From Alicyclobacillus pomorum DSM 14955 (GTDB lineage: Bacteria; Bacillota; Bacilli; Alicyclobacillales; Alicyclobacillaceae): a stretch of DNA of 64,000 bases. The DNA is taken from contig NZ_AXAR01000013.1 in assembly GCF_000472905.1 (NCBI RefSeq), forward strand, positions 37,443-101,442, in the 5' to 3' direction. Positions 44,198-53,142 of this stretch are shown piece by piece (the stretch's first letter is position 1; the number at the start of each line of letters is the position of its first letter). Under the pieces are notes generated by a model, which had not been told where the DNA came from, made no database searches, and saw only the letters and a program-made list of their open reading frames with translations. The translations under genes and the position numbers were made by a program.

Positions 44198-44920
44198 TCA
44201 AAGAATTTTGCTCAAGAATGCTTTGGTGCGCGGTTCCTTTGCGTTGGAGAAGATCTGCTCAGGCGTTCCTTCTTCTACAATCACGCCGTCATCCATGAAA
44301 ATCACCCGGTCGCCGACTTCGCGAGCAAACCCCATTTCGTGGGTCACCACGACCATAGTCATGCCCTCTCGCGCGAGGTCTTTCATGACCTGCAACACTT
44401 CGCCTACCATTTCCGGATCCAGCGCTGAAGTCGGCTCGTCAAAAAGCATGACGTCCGGCTTCATGGCCAGCGCTCGTGCAATGGCCACGCGTTGTTGCTG
44501 TCCACCTGACAACTCATCCGGGTAGCTCGATTCCTTGTCTTTTAGCCCAACCTTCGCCAGCAGTTGACGTGCCAGTGCTTCGCTCTCTTCGCGCGATTTC
44601 CCGAGCACCTTGCGCGGCCCAATGGTAATATTGTCGAGCACCGTAAGGTGGTGAAACAGGTTGAACCGCTGGAACACCATGCCGACTCTTTGCCGCAGTT
44701 TGGTGATGTCCGTTTTCGGGTTCGTCAGTTCCATGCCTGCGACGACAATGGTGCCGCTGGTTGCTTTCTCCAATCCGTTCAAACAGCGGAGGAACGTGCT
44801 CTTGCCACTGCCCGACGGGCCAATGACAACAACCACTTCGCGCTCCTTAATTTCGTTGCTGATTCCTTTCAACACTTCATTGGATCCGAACGACTTACGG
44901 AGGTCCTTAACGCTTATCAA
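44198..44920 (-). CDS. Polar amino acid ABC transporter, ATPase
   Basis: A 240-residue ATPase: Walker [11 protein letters not shown] loop [15 protein letters not shown], signature LSGGQQQR and Walker [13 protein letters not shown]. The sequence is typical of GlnQ/TcyC-type importers. TTG 44920 follows GAGGAGG by seven bases and overlaps the permease gene by 14 bases. Third gene of the operon. Confidence 0.92.
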   Translation of the reverse strand: MISVKDLRKSFGSNEVLKGISNEIKEREVVVVIGPSGSGKSTFLRCLNGLEKATSGTIVVAGMELTNPKTDITKLRQRVGMVFQRFNLFHHLTVLDNITIGPRKVLGKSREESEALARQLLAKVGLKDKESSYPDELSGGQQQRVAIARALAMKPDVMLFDEPTSALDPEMVGEVLQVMKDLAREGMTMVVVTHEMGFAREVGDRVIFMDDGVIVEEGTPEQIFSNAKEPRTKAFLSKIL

Positions 44921-45578
44921 TTTGCAACCTCCTCTCCAAATACCCGGCCATGCGTGTAATGATGAAGATGATGATGAAGTACAAGATGGCAACGGTACCG
45001 TAAATTGCAAAACCCTCAAAGTTCTCGGAAACGATAATTTGTCCCTGATACATCAATTCCAAGATACCGATTGGCGCCAATAGAGATGTATCCTTAATGG
45101 TTTGCGCAAACTGGTTGACGAGCGGCGGAATCATTCGTTTAAAAGCCTGCGGGAGAATGATGTAACGCATCGTTTGGAAAGGCGTCATACCAATACTTTC
45201 TGCCGCTTCGCGCTGGCCCCTGTCCACGCCGAGGATACCTGCACGGACAATCTCCGTGATGTAAGCCCCTTCGTTGAGCGCTAACCCTGCTGCTGCCCCG
45301 ATGAACGGATACGACTTAGGACCAAAGATTTGATTCAAAACGGGAAATGCCCCCGGCAGACCAAAGACGATAAAAAACAACTGTACCAAGAGCGGCGTAC
45401 CGCGAAAGAGTTCCACATATACGGTACTGATGGCCTTCCACGGCCAAAACTTCGATAGTTTCATCAAAGCAGCGATGAGACCGATGATGGTGGCCAACAC
45501 AATGGCCAACAGCGAATATCCAATGGTGTGCCATAACCCCTGCAGGAGTTGTGGCAGCGAACTTGTGATGGTGTCCAC
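44907..45578 (-). CDS. Polar amino acid ABC transporter, permease
   Basis: A 223-residue inner-membrane subunit with about five helices and the EAA-like motif [25 protein letters not shown] cut at the coupling loop (REAAESIGM). The amino acid is not specified; glutamine, glutamate or cystine are typical. Confidence 0.92.
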   Translation of the reverse strand: MDTITSSLPQLLQGLWHTIGYSLLAIVLATIIGLIAALMKLSKFWPWKAISTVYVELFRGTPLLVQLFFIVFGLPGAFPVLNQIFGPKSYPFIGAAAGLALNEGAYITEIVRAGILGVDRGQREAAESIGMTPFQTMRYIILPQAFKRMIPPLVNQFAQTIKDTSLLAPIGILELMYQGQIIVSENFEGFAIYGTVAILYFIIIFIITRMAGYLERRLQIDKR

Positions 45579-45599
45579 TTGTTTTCCCCCTCTGGCAGA

Positions 45600-45627
45600 A
45601 CAAAGGCGTAGCCAACGCCGCTACGCC
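45600..45627 (-). terminator. Partial terminator between binding protein and permease genes
   Basis: GGCGTAGC (45620-45627) pairs with GCTACGCC (45605-45612) on the minus strand, then TTTGTT. It may lower permease and ATPase expression relative to the binding protein. Confidence 0.6.
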
Positions 45628-45662
45628 GTTTGTCCGTGTTCAAGACTCCCCGCGAAAGCAGA

Positions 45663-46493
45663 TTAGCTGTTGAGCGCCACGTCCGCCGGAGTCTTCACGC
45701 CGTCGACAACACCCGTTTTGTCGCCGCCGAGCCAGGTATCAAACAGCTTTTGGTAGTCGCCATTCTCCTGGATTTTCTTCAGGCCGTCGTTGATCTTGGC
45801 CGCCAGGCCTGGATCACTCTTGCTGATGGCAATGCCGTAGTATTCGCCAGTCAACAAGCCACCTACGATTTTGACGTCGCTGTGTGTCTTCTTATAGTTG
45901 ATGTTCACAGGGTTGTCGAACACGACTGCGTCAGCGCCACCGCTTTCGAGCGATGCGTACGCCTGGTCGATGTTGTCGTACTCCTTGATGTCCGTGACGC
46001 CCGCCTTCTTGAGCAAGTCTACCGACGAGGTTCCCTTCTTCGTCGCCACAGTCTTGCCTTTCAAGTCATTGATACCACTAACATTGGAGTTCGACTTGAC
46101 CAGAATGGACAATCCAGACTTGTAGTACGCGTTCGAAAAGTCTACGGCTTTCATACGGCTCTGTTTGATGGTGATGCCAGCCACGGCCACGTCCACCTGA
46201 CCTGCCTGAAGCGCCGGAATCAGCCCCTGAAAAGGCATCGTCTTGATTTCATTGATCTTCAGGTGTTCGACAGCAGCGATGTCCTTAATCATGTCGATGT
46301 CGAAACCAACGACGTTTCCGCCCTGCATGCTTTCAAACGGCGGGAAGGTGGTGTCTGCCGCCACGGTGATGCTTTGCTGGTTCCCGGATCCGCCTGTTGT
46401 TGCATTGTTGCTTGTGGAGTTGGACCCCGTTCCGCATCCCACGAGCGTAGCGCCCATCAACAGGATGGATGTGAAAATAGCAGTCTTTTTCAA
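45663..46493 (-). CDS. Amino acid ABC transporter, substrate-binding lipoprotein
   Basis: A 276-residue type 3 binding protein. Signal peptide with lipobox LVGC (Cys20), then an SN-rich linker. Core motifs include VAADTTFPPFESMQGGNVVGFDID and AGITIKQSRMKAVDFSNAYY, typical of glutamine/cystine/histidine-type binders. First gene of the operon. Confidence 0.93.
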   Translation of the reverse strand: MKKTAIFTSILLMGATLVGCGTGSNSTSNNATTGGSGNQQSITVAADTTFPPFESMQGGNVVGFDIDMIKDIAAVEHLKINEIKTMPFQGLIPALQAGQVDVAVAGITIKQSRMKAVDFSNAYYKSGLSILVKSNSNVSGINDLKGKTVATKKGTSSVDLLKKAGVTDIKEYDNIDQAYASLESGGADAVVFDNPVNINYKKTHSDVKIVGGLLTGEYYGIAISKSDPGLAAKINDGLKKIQENGDYQKLFDTWLGGDKTGVVDGVKTPADVALNS

Positions 46494-46495
46494 AA

Positions 46496-46790
46496 TGCTT
46501 GACCCCCTGTTCTCTTCTTAAATGATTGAAAAGATACAATCTATTTGCTCTACCACACAAAATGTATACTAGACCGTCCGGAAGTTCAATATATAAGAGA
46601 TTGCCAGGTCAGGCGTTCTGAGGAGAATTTTTGTGAGGAAGTCGATTGTCTTCGGGTGGATACCCTTCGATGCAACACCTTAGCGGTGAAGACGGCCCCG
46701 TGCTCCTCGCGCCTCGCGCTTTTAGCGCTCGTGCGCGCGGTGCGCCCCCGCGTAACACGGTTTCTCTGTACCCGCCAAGCCCCGCCAACG
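46496..46790. other. Intergenic region between the binding protein and tRNA clusters
   Basis: The binding-protein promoter should be near 46540-46580, where I see only weak matches. 46700-46760 is very GC-rich with a GCGCTAAAAGCGC hairpin. No gene is supported; reading frames here overlap the tRNAs and look like shadows. Confidence 0.4.
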
Positions 46791-46815
46791 CAAAAAGGAC
46801 GCTTTCGCGTCCTTT
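46790..46815 (-). terminator. Terminator of the four-tRNA operon
   Basis: AAAGGACGC/GCGTCCTTT stem (46795-46803 with 46807-46815), then TTTTTGCG on the minus strand. Confidence 0.85.
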
Positions 46816-46818
46816 GCT

Positions 46819-46895
46819 TGGCGGAGCTGACGGGATTCGAACCCGCGATCTCCTGCGTGACAGGCAGGCATGTTAGGCCTCTACACCACAGCTCC
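46819..46895 (-). tRNA. tRNA-Asp (GTC)
   Basis: 77 bases with encoded CCA; acceptor GGAGCTG/CAGCTCC, anticodon loop CTGTCAC gives GTC. Confidence 0.95.
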
Positions 46896-46898
46896 ATT

Positions 46899-46974
46899 TG
46901 GTTGCGGGGGCAGGACTCGAACCTGCGACCTTCGGGTTATGAGCCCGACGAGCTGCCAACTGCTCCACCCCGCG
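46899..46974 (-). tRNA. Initiator tRNA-fMet (CAT), copy 2
   Basis: 76 bases with CCA, identical to the copy at 43144 including C1-A72. Confidence 0.96.
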
Positions 46975-46989
46975 CTATTGTTATGAAAA

Positions 46990-47065
46990 TGGTGGGCGGT
47001 AACGGGCTCGAACCGCTGACCCCCTGCTTGTAAGGCAGGTGCTCTCCCAACTGAGCTAACCGCCC
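46990..47065 (-). tRNA. tRNA-Val (TAC)
   Basis: 76 bases with CCA; acceptor GGGCGGT, anticodon loop CTTACAA gives TAC. Confidence 0.95.
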
Positions 47066-47102
47066 GATTCCGCATATTTGCGGACACCTATGAAAAGGTG
47101 AG

Positions 47103-47178
47103 TGGTGGAGGTAGACGGATTCGAACCGACGACCCCCTGCTTGCAAGGCAGGTGCTCTCCCAACTGAGCTATACCCCC
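47103..47178 (-). tRNA. tRNA-Ala (TGC)
   Basis: 76 bases with CCA; acceptor GGGGGTA, anticodon loop CTTGCAA gives TGC. First in the four-tRNA transcript. Confidence 0.95.
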
Positions 47179-47210
47179 GCGTCCCTTTTCGGTGAGACAA
47201 CAAAGTGTAC

Positions 47211-47238
47211 ATTATCACGAACTTGCACCTTCCGTCAA
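47211..47238 (-). promoter_or_regulatory. Promoter of the four-tRNA operon
   Basis: TTGACG (47233-47238), 16-base spacer, GATAAT (47211-47216). Confidence 0.72.
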
Positions 47239-47269
47239 GTCGGGTCCATCAGGAAATATCGACCATGTA

Positions 47270-47317
47270 AAACAGCGCGCCCCGCAGGTGCATTGGTTGC
47301 TGCAGGTCACGGGGCGT
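47270..47317 (-). terminator. Weak terminator after the gene at 47349
   Basis: CGCCCCG (47311-47317) pairs with CGGGGCG (47279-47285) across a long loop, followed by CGCTGTTTTAC on the minus strand. Confidence 0.4.
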
Positions 47318-47348
47318 TGCTGTAACATACATCATCGACGATGCCGTT

Positions 47349-47666
47349 TCAGTGGCGGTGTTCCCGAATCCAGTCGTGCAGCTGGACTCCGTCCAGTTTC
47401 CCCTCCACATAGCGGCCATACGGTGCCACGTACGCGCAGTTCAATCCTTCTCCGTTGGCCTCATCGAGGATTTGTCGAGGACTAGGATGCCCTGAAAATG
47501 GAATGCCTTCACCGTCAATCGTCACCGCCCAATAGTTGTTCGGTACAGGGCCTTCCCCAGTCAGCGTCCACTCTCCTGCATATTGAACCACCGCTGGAAA
47601 GTCTTCGTCGCTGACCGTGAAGCCGAGCTCCGACACTTTCGTGTGATGCTCCGTCCGATTTACCAT
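47349..47666 (-). CDS. Hypothetical protein
   Basis: Not recognised. ATG 47666 follows GGAGGAGGG by five bases, giving 105 residues; the frame continues upstream without a better start. The protein is acidic and soluble, with TVSDEDFPAVVQYAGEWTL, a TIDGEGIPFSGH stretch and WIREHRH at the C-terminus. No membrane helix or signal peptide. Divergent from rlmI. Confidence 0.6.
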   Translation of the reverse strand: MVNRTEHHTKVSELGFTVSDEDFPAVVQYAGEWTLTGEGPVPNNYWAVTIDGEGIPFSGHPSPRQILDEANGEGLNCAYVAPYGRYVEGKLDGVQLHDWIREHRH

Positions 47667-47919
47667 CGTGTCCCTCCTCCGCAAATGTAATCGTAGTATG
47701 ATCCTCGGGCCAATCGAGAATACTCGGCGCCGCAGCATGTGGAACATCGAGAGGTGTGGCCTCCGGCGACCCGCATCCCCGACATCACTGCACGAGACAC
47801 CTGCCCTCCTCCCTACCGCCTTCGCACACTTTATGAATTCGCACGAAATGTAGGATATGATACATGGAGAACTTGCTTCAATTCGACCGCTATGGGTCCA
47901 GTGGAAAAGAGGAGATTGC

Positions 47920-49155
47920 GTGACTGCTCGCATGTACTTACAGCGTTCTCGGCGGAAACGCTTGGAAAGTGGCCACCCCTGGGTATATCAAAGTGAAGTG
48001 GATCATATCGAAGGACACCTCGAACCAGGAGCCACAGTGGATATCTTCAATCACAAAGGCGTGTTTCTAGCGAGGGGATACGCGAATCCAAATTCACAAA
48101 TCATCGCTCGCGTGTTGACATATCAACGAAACGTGGAAATTGACGCTGCATTCTTTCAAAAGAGAATTCGCGAAGCTTGGGCGTATCGCCAACGCTTTCT
48201 TGACAACACCAACGCTTGCCGCGTCATCTACGGCGAAGCGGATTTTCTGCCAGGCCTCATTGTGGACAAGTACGACGACATTCTCGTGGTTCAATTGCTC
48301 GCTTTTGGAATGGAAACACGCAAGGAATGGATTCTGCAGGCCCTGCTAGACGTGTTTCAGCCACGCGGCGTATTTCTGAGGAACGACGTACCCGTGCGCA
48401 AACTGGAGGGTTTGTCCTTGGAGGCCGGGGTCTGGTTTGGCGAAGTTCCAGCAGAAGTGGAGATTGTAGAGAACGGGCTCAAATTTTTGGTCGACGTGCG
48501 CGAAGGTCAGAAGACCGGTTACTTTTTTGATCAACGCGACAATCGAGCAGCCATTCGACCACTCATGCAGTCCTGGCACCCCAGCGGTTCATCTGCGCTG
48601 GACACCCCCTATGCAGATGGCGCGGAAGTGCTGGAGTGTTTCTGCCACACCGGTTCCTTCACGGTACACGCTCTCCACTACGGCGCGAAGCACGTGACTG
48701 CAGTCGATATCTCTGAACCAGCCATCGAAGTCGCGCGGAAAAATGTCGCGTTGAACGGCTATTCAGACAGGGTACAGTTCGAGGTGGCCAATGCGTTCGA
48801 TTTCCTGCGGGAGGCGGAACGGGCAGGAAAACAGTACGACGTGGTCATTCTAGATCCGCCTGCTTTCGCCAAATCCCGCCGTGCCCTGGAAGGGGCTGTA
48901 CGCGGGTACAAAGAGATCAATCTGCGCGGTATGAAGCTGCTCCGAGACGGCGGTTACCTCGTGACGGCGAGTTGTTCCTACCACATGCTCCCGGACCTGT
49001 TTCGCGAGACCATCTTGTCTGCAGCAGTGGACGCCCACAAAGTCTTACGCCTTGTACACTGGTCCACTGCCGGGAAAGATCACCCTGAAATCGCCGGGGT
49101 TGACGAAGGGCACTACCTCAAATTCGCGATTTATGAAGTGCGCAGACGGGCATAG
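47920..49155 (+). CDS. 23S rRNA m5C methyltransferase, RlmI-like
   Basis: A 411-residue SAM-dependent methyltransferase. An N-terminal PUA domain (about 1-80, SGHPWVYQSEVDHIEG) is followed by a central beta domain and the Rossmann part with FCHTGSFTVHA (motif I) and ILDPPAFAKS, the catalytic DPPAF motif. Similar to RlmI/YccW and the Bacillus YwbD group. The exact cytosine is not shown by sequence. GTG 47920 follows AGAGGAG by five bases. Confidence 0.92.
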   Translation: MTARMYLQRSRRKRLESGHPWVYQSEVDHIEGHLEPGATVDIFNHKGVFLARGYANPNSQIIARVLTYQRNVEIDAAFFQKRIREAWAYRQRFLDNTNACRVIYGEADFLPGLIVDKYDDILVVQLLAFGMETRKEWILQALLDVFQPRGVFLRNDVPVRKLEGLSLEAGVWFGEVPAEVEIVENGLKFLVDVREGQKTGYFFDQRDNRAAIRPLMQSWHPSGSSALDTPYADGAEVLECFCHTGSFTVHALHYGAKHVTAVDISEPAIEVARKNVALNGYSDRVQFEVANAFDFLREAERAGKQYDVVILDPPAFAKSRRALEGAVRGYKEINLRGMKLLRDGGYLVTASCSYHMLPDLFRETILSAAVDAHKVLRLVHWSTAGKDHPEIAGVDEGHYLKFAIYEVRRRA

Positions 49156-49167
49156 AGCGAGCTCACG

Positions 49168-49196
49168 GAAATCCCCTCTTAACGGGGATTTTTCTA
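49168..49196 (+). terminator. Terminator of the rlmI-like gene
   Basis: AAATCCCC pairs with CGGGGATTT across TCTTAA, then TTTCTATAC. Confidence 0.8.
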
Positions 49197-49295
49197 TACA
49201 TGGAGCTATCCCACCGCCAAGTATATTTGCAGCTGGAGAACATTACATGTGGCCGTGCAATGTGATATTCTTGCTGCCAGAAAGGTGTGATACGC

Positions 49296-50318
49296 GTGGC
49301 GGAAAACATGAAGAAGAACCTGAAAATTCTATTGAAAAGTCGGCCAACAGGGATGCCGACGATGGAAAACTTCCAATTCGTCGAAGAAGAGGTTCCGGTC
49401 CCGAAAGACGGCGAAATACTCATCAAGACGCTCTACCTCTCGGTAGATCCGTACATGCGTGGCCGAATGAGCGATGCGAAGTCGTATGTCGCCCCTTTCC
49501 CGGTCGGTGAAGTGTTGACCGGAGGCGTAGTCGGACAAGTAGTAGAAAGTCACAATGAAAACTTTCGCGTGGGCGAGCTCGTCACAGCCGAACTGGGCTG
49601 GGCCAGATATTCTGTGTCCGATGGACAAAAGGTGAGGAAAATCGACCCGACTGCGGGTCCTATCACCACTGCGCTCGGCGTCCTCGGCATGCCTGGCCTA
49701 ACTGCTTATTTTGGCCTGTTGGACATTGGAAAACCGCAACCTGGCGAGACCGTTGTTGTATCGGGGGCTGCCGGAGCGGTGGGCTCCGTCGCTGGGCAGA
49801 TTGCGAAGATCAAAGGATGTCGCGTCGTCGGTATTGCCGGATCGGAAACCAAAGTCCGATACCTCGTGGACGAATTGGGTTTTGATGCGGCTGTGAACTA
49901 CAAGACGGACAATTTACACGCTGCTTTGAAAGAAGCATGTCCCAACGGCGTGGACGTGTACTTCGACAACGTCGGTGGGGATGTCACCGACGCAGTGATC
50001 TATCGGATCAATACCAACGCACGGATTGTATTGTGCGGACAGATTGCCCAGTACAACCTCGAAAAAGTGGACGTGGGCCCACGGTTATTCACACAATTAC
50101 TCATTAAGAGTGCAATGGTCAAAGGGTTCATTGTCACACAGTACGCCCAGCGAGCCAACGAAGGCATTCAAGCCTTGTCGCAGTGGTTACGGGAAGGAAG
50201 AATCAAATATTCCGAACACATTGTCGAAGGCTTGGAGAACGCGGTCGATGCCTTTCTCGGGCTATTTCGCGGGGATAACATCGGGAAACAACTCGTCCAC
50301 GTCTCAGATCCGGAGTGA
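49296..50318 (+). CDS. NADP-dependent MDR oxidoreductase (leukotriene B4 dehydrogenase-like)
   Basis: A 340-residue zinc-free medium-chain reductase, similar to YfmJ and CurA. The N-terminal KSRPTGMPTMENFQFVEEEV and the cofactor loop VSGAAGAVGSVAGQIAK are typical; these enzymes reduce alkenals and related enones. GTG 49296 follows AAAGGTG. Monocistronic; no specific pathway link is seen. Confidence 0.9.
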   Translation: MAENMKKNLKILLKSRPTGMPTMENFQFVEEEVPVPKDGEILIKTLYLSVDPYMRGRMSDAKSYVAPFPVGEVLTGGVVGQVVESHNENFRVGELVTAELGWARYSVSDGQKVRKIDPTAGPITTALGVLGMPGLTAYFGLLDIGKPQPGETVVVSGAAGAVGSVAGQIAKIKGCRVVGIAGSETKVRYLVDELGFDAAVNYKTDNLHAALKEACPNGVDVYFDNVGGDVTDAVIYRINTNARIVLCGQIAQYNLEKVDVGPRLFTQLLIKSAMVKGFIVTQYAQRANEGIQALSQWLREGRIKYSEHIVEGLENAVDAFLGLFRGDNIGKQLVHVSDPE

Positions 50319-50686
50319 GCGATGGAAGCAGAGTTGTGACCCACGTCATTATTTCCCGAGAAATGTCGAACAGTGGCATGAAGGTATTCCGATTCCAGCC
50401 TCCGCAATCACATCACCATGGGAAATTTCCCAGGGATGCCTGCCTTACTCTGTGACAACATGAGCGTTCACAGAATGGATGGACCTGGGACAGGCATGAG
50501 GGGTGCGGATCTGATATCCGTACCCCTTATTCGCACATGCGTTCCTGCTCCCCATCGCACGACGCTCGTTCAGGCGGTCATGTCTCCTCAAAGACATGGT
50601 AATATCGTGAATATACCTTGCATTCGATAGAGATGTCAGAGGGTTCGAGAAATACGTCGGGATGGAATGTGGAGGAGGTCGTGGCC
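50319..50686. other. 368-base intergenic region
   Basis: A hairpin at 50500-50526 (GGGGTGCGGAT with ATCCGTACCCC) could end the oxidoreductase transcript; the T tract is short. Otherwise I see no gene, and no convincing promoter for the next gene. Confidence 0.45.
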
Positions 50687-51190
50687 ATGCTTCCCATGAA
50701 GACCGCGGACCTGTTGTTGGTTCACGGAACAAGCTTTGTGGACCGCGTCATTGAAGTTGTCTCGCGCAGCAAGTACAGCCACGTAGCTGGCATTGTCAAG
50801 GAAAACGAGCTTATCGAATCGCTCGGATTTCGCAAGACGGGTTACCAGGGCATTGACACTTACCGAGGTCATTCCGACCTCTTCACGTGTGACATACTCA
50901 CCGACGACCAGCGAAAGCAGATTGTCCAGTTTGCCGTGAAACAAGTGGGTACACGATACGATTACTTTCTGATTGCATGGGAAGCAGAACACTTCTTGCT
51001 CGGAGTTGACGTTCCGTTCCATGAGCACGGTCGCTTTGATTGCTCCACGCTGTGGGCGGACGCGTACAGGTCGGTCGACGTGGACCTTTGCCCAGGGATT
51101 CCCTTCCCGACCCCTGGAGATCTTGCGAAGTCCAAACTTTTGCGCAAGGTCGGTTCCTTTTCACCGGACAAGCCAAATCTGCACACATGA
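50687..51190 (+). CDS. Permuted papain-fold hydrolase (YiiX/YebB-like)
   Basis: A 167-residue protein of the YiiX/YebB permuted papain fold. The N-terminal TADLLLVHGTSFVDRVIE and SKYSHVAGIVKENELIESLG hold the histidine region, and HGRFDCSTLWADAY supplies the cysteine (DCS). It may cleave a peptide or lipid; no substrate is known for most members. No signal peptide. ATG 50687 follows GGAGGAGG by eight bases; upstream frame to 50618 is not used. Confidence 0.78.
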   Translation: MLPMKTADLLLVHGTSFVDRVIEVVSRSKYSHVAGIVKENELIESLGFRKTGYQGIDTYRGHSDLFTCDILTDDQRKQIVQFAVKQVGTRYDYFLIAWEAEHFLLGVDVPFHEHGRFDCSTLWADAYRSVDVDLCPGIPFPTPGDLAKSKLLRKVGSFSPDKPNLHT

Positions 51191-51304
51191 GTACATGCGC
51201 CGTGACAAAACAGAAGGCTCTCGAGCTTGTCCGTGATTGAAACATGCTCGTGTTCTGCCCTCTCCGCATAGGCTACCTCTAAAGCAGCGCGGAGGAGGAA
51301 AGAT

Positions 51305-52069
51305 ATGAGCCCCGGAATTGTCATTATGGGCCTGTTGGTGGGATTTCTGGTGGGTCTCACGGGAGTCGGTGCGGCCTCCCTGTTGACGCCCTTTCTCGTC
51401 TTGGTCGGCGTGCATCCGTCCGTTGCTGTAGGGACGGATTTGGCGTATAACTCGGTCACCAAATTGTTTGGCACTATTCAGCATTGGCGGCAAAAGACCA
51501 TCAACGTGGCCGTGGTCAAGTACTTGGCCATCGGCAGCCTGCCGAGCGCAGCCCTTGCGATTGGCTTGCTTCACATCTACAGCCGAGCGTTTCACAACGA
51601 AGAAACACTCATCAAGCATGGGCTGGGCGTCGTATTGATCCTCGTGGCCATCGCCACATTGATTCGCATCTTTTTTGACAAAAAGCTGCGCACAAACCGC
51701 TGGCAGCTGAAACCGATGGAACAAAAGCGGGCGCTTACCATTGCCATTGGCGCTGTGTTCGGTTTTTTGGTCGGTTTGACCTCCATCGGCTCCGGTTCCC
51801 TGTTTGCGATTGCGCTCTTGTACCTCTACCGTATGTCAGGAGCAGAGCTGGTAGGCACGGATATAGCCCATGCATTGCTGCTGGCCACGACGGCCGGAGC
51901 ATTGAACGCAGGCCTGGGCAACGTCAACTATATGCTGGCCCTGAACCTCCTGCTGGGTTCCATACCTGGTGTACTGATTGGCAGCCGTCTGTCTGCGAAG
52001 GTCCCGTCACGACCACTCCGCACCGTGATGTCCGTACTCATCCTGATTAGCGGCGTCAAACTCGTGTAG
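51305..52069 (+). CDS. TauE/SafE family membrane transporter
   Basis: A 254-residue protein with about eight helices. GLLVGFLVGLTGVGAASLLTP and its repeat GFLVGLTSIGSGSLFAIALLY are the paired GxxxGxxG motifs of TauE/SafE, which export sulfite or organosulfonates. ATG 51305 follows GGAGGAGG. No sulfur genes are adjacent. Confidence 0.9.
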   Translation: MSPGIVIMGLLVGFLVGLTGVGAASLLTPFLVLVGVHPSVAVGTDLAYNSVTKLFGTIQHWRQKTINVAVVKYLAIGSLPSAALAIGLLHIYSRAFHNEETLIKHGLGVVLILVAIATLIRIFFDKKLRTNRWQLKPMEQKRALTIAIGAVFGFLVGLTSIGSGSLFAIALLYLYRMSGAELVGTDIAHALLLATTAGALNAGLGNVNYMLALNLLLGSIPGVLIGSRLSAKVPSRPLRTVMSVLILISGVKLV

Positions 52070-52087
52070 TGACAAGCAGGAGGCCTC

Positions 52088-52972
52088 TTATGCCTCCTCC
52101 TCTGCCACATGGGGAAACGTCATGTGAAATTTCTCCCGGAAATCTGTCAGCAATTTGCGGAAATACTGTGGGCTGACGGTGCCGTCGGCACCGCGGAGAA
52201 TCTCCTCCGCATACCAGTACGGCGGCGGCACCTCCGGTTGCTTGTCGCAGACGACAAACGTCAACGCCTGCACCTCCTGTCCATCTCCTGTGGCAACGTC
52301 GACAAACGCAGGTCGATACCGCCCTTTATACACCCCCTCGCGTTCAAACAAGTAGTCCACCGCCGGTTGACCGATGCGGTAGACCTTACCTTCCACAACA
52401 CCCTGGCCCTCGACAATATCCGCACGGCTCCCGTCAGCGCTTCGGATGGTGAATTGCAACGAATATCCACTCAGCACGCCGCGCCCCACGATGTCGCGGA
52501 AAAGTGATTGTACGCCTTGCAAGATGAGGCGGTGGTTATCCATTGCCGAACCGTAGGCGAAGTAGTGCAACCACTCCTGTTTCCGCATGACGTGTGCCTT
52601 CCAATCTCCCAGGCGAATCGGAGTCAATGTACTTGTTTGTCGCTCGTCGTAGACGTACGTGTACGCCAGAACAGGCCCCTGATCTGTCTCGACAGACACC
52701 TGTATGCGATGGTACTCGGAGTCAGGATGGCCCGGTTTGTACCCCTCCAACTCGTCCAGGCGTGCTAGTTGTTCGTTCGTCACGCGGTAGACCTCGCCGT
52801 AAACCCATCCTTCGTCGCGTACCACCATGGCCGGATAACCAAGGCCTGTGTCATACAGCTCCCCGCGCGTCTTCGCTTGGGCGGCCACCAACACCGCTCC
52901 CTGCAAAAGATGGTGATAGCGCTCATGACGGCGCAGCGTGCCGTATACAAATACAGTGTGCATGTCATCCAT
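52088..52972 (-). CDS. Tandem gamma-glutamylcyclotransferase-fold protein
   Basis: A 294-residue protein with two AIG2/GGCT folds. Domain 1 (about 5-130) has VFVYGTLRRHERYHHLL and the acidic LARLDELEGY; domain 2 (about 135-290) has HYFAYGSAMDNHRL and YLFEREGVYKGRY. Each has the YGxx turn and a glutamate that would act as base. Single-domain members convert gamma-glutamyl amino acids to 5-oxoproline. ATG 52972 follows GGGGGG by seven bases. Convergent with the TauE gene. Confidence 0.85.
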   Translation of the reverse strand: MDDMHTVFVYGTLRRHERYHHLLQGAVLVAAQAKTRGELYDTGLGYPAMVVRDEGWVYGEVYRVTNEQLARLDELEGYKPGHPDSEYHRIQVSVETDQGPVLAYTYVYDERQTSTLTPIRLGDWKAHVMRKQEWLHYFAYGSAMDNHRLILQGVQSLFRDIVGRGVLSGYSLQFTIRSADGSRADIVEGQGVVEGKVYRIGQPAVDYLFEREGVYKGRYRPAFVDVATGDGQEVQALTFVVCDKQPEVPPPYWYAEEILRGADGTVSPQYFRKLLTDFREKFHMTFPHVAEEEA

Positions 52973-53021
52973 GTGGAAGCCCCCCATCTTGTCGTCGTAT
53001 CCGTAAGGTACCATGTCTTAT

Positions 53022-53049
53022 GAATATGCAACAGTTTGAATGTGCAACA
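53022..53049. repeat. Two direct repeats upstream of argC
   Basis: GAATATGCAACA (53022-53033) and GAATGTGCAACA (53038-53049) are 11 of 12 identical at 16-base spacing. They lie between the GGCT and argC genes and could bind a regulator. Confidence 0.5.
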
Positions 53050-53107
53050 ATGGCCTCCGATGTCTTCGGAAAGGTATCTAGTCAGACAAGCACCATCTAT
53101 GTTAACC

Positions 53108-53121
53108 TGCATATAAATACA
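53108..53121. promoter_or_regulatory. Candidate ArgR box at argC
   Basis: TGCATATAAATACA resembles the ARG box TGAATWWWWATTCA with a few mismatches, 22 bases upstream of the argC ATG. Confidence 0.5.
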
Positions 53122-53142
53122 AGTTTAAGGATTGATATTCAA

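Noticed and set aside
46545..47325. Several open frames across the four-tRNA cluster
   Set aside because: They overlap confident tRNAs on either strand and show no family resemblance.
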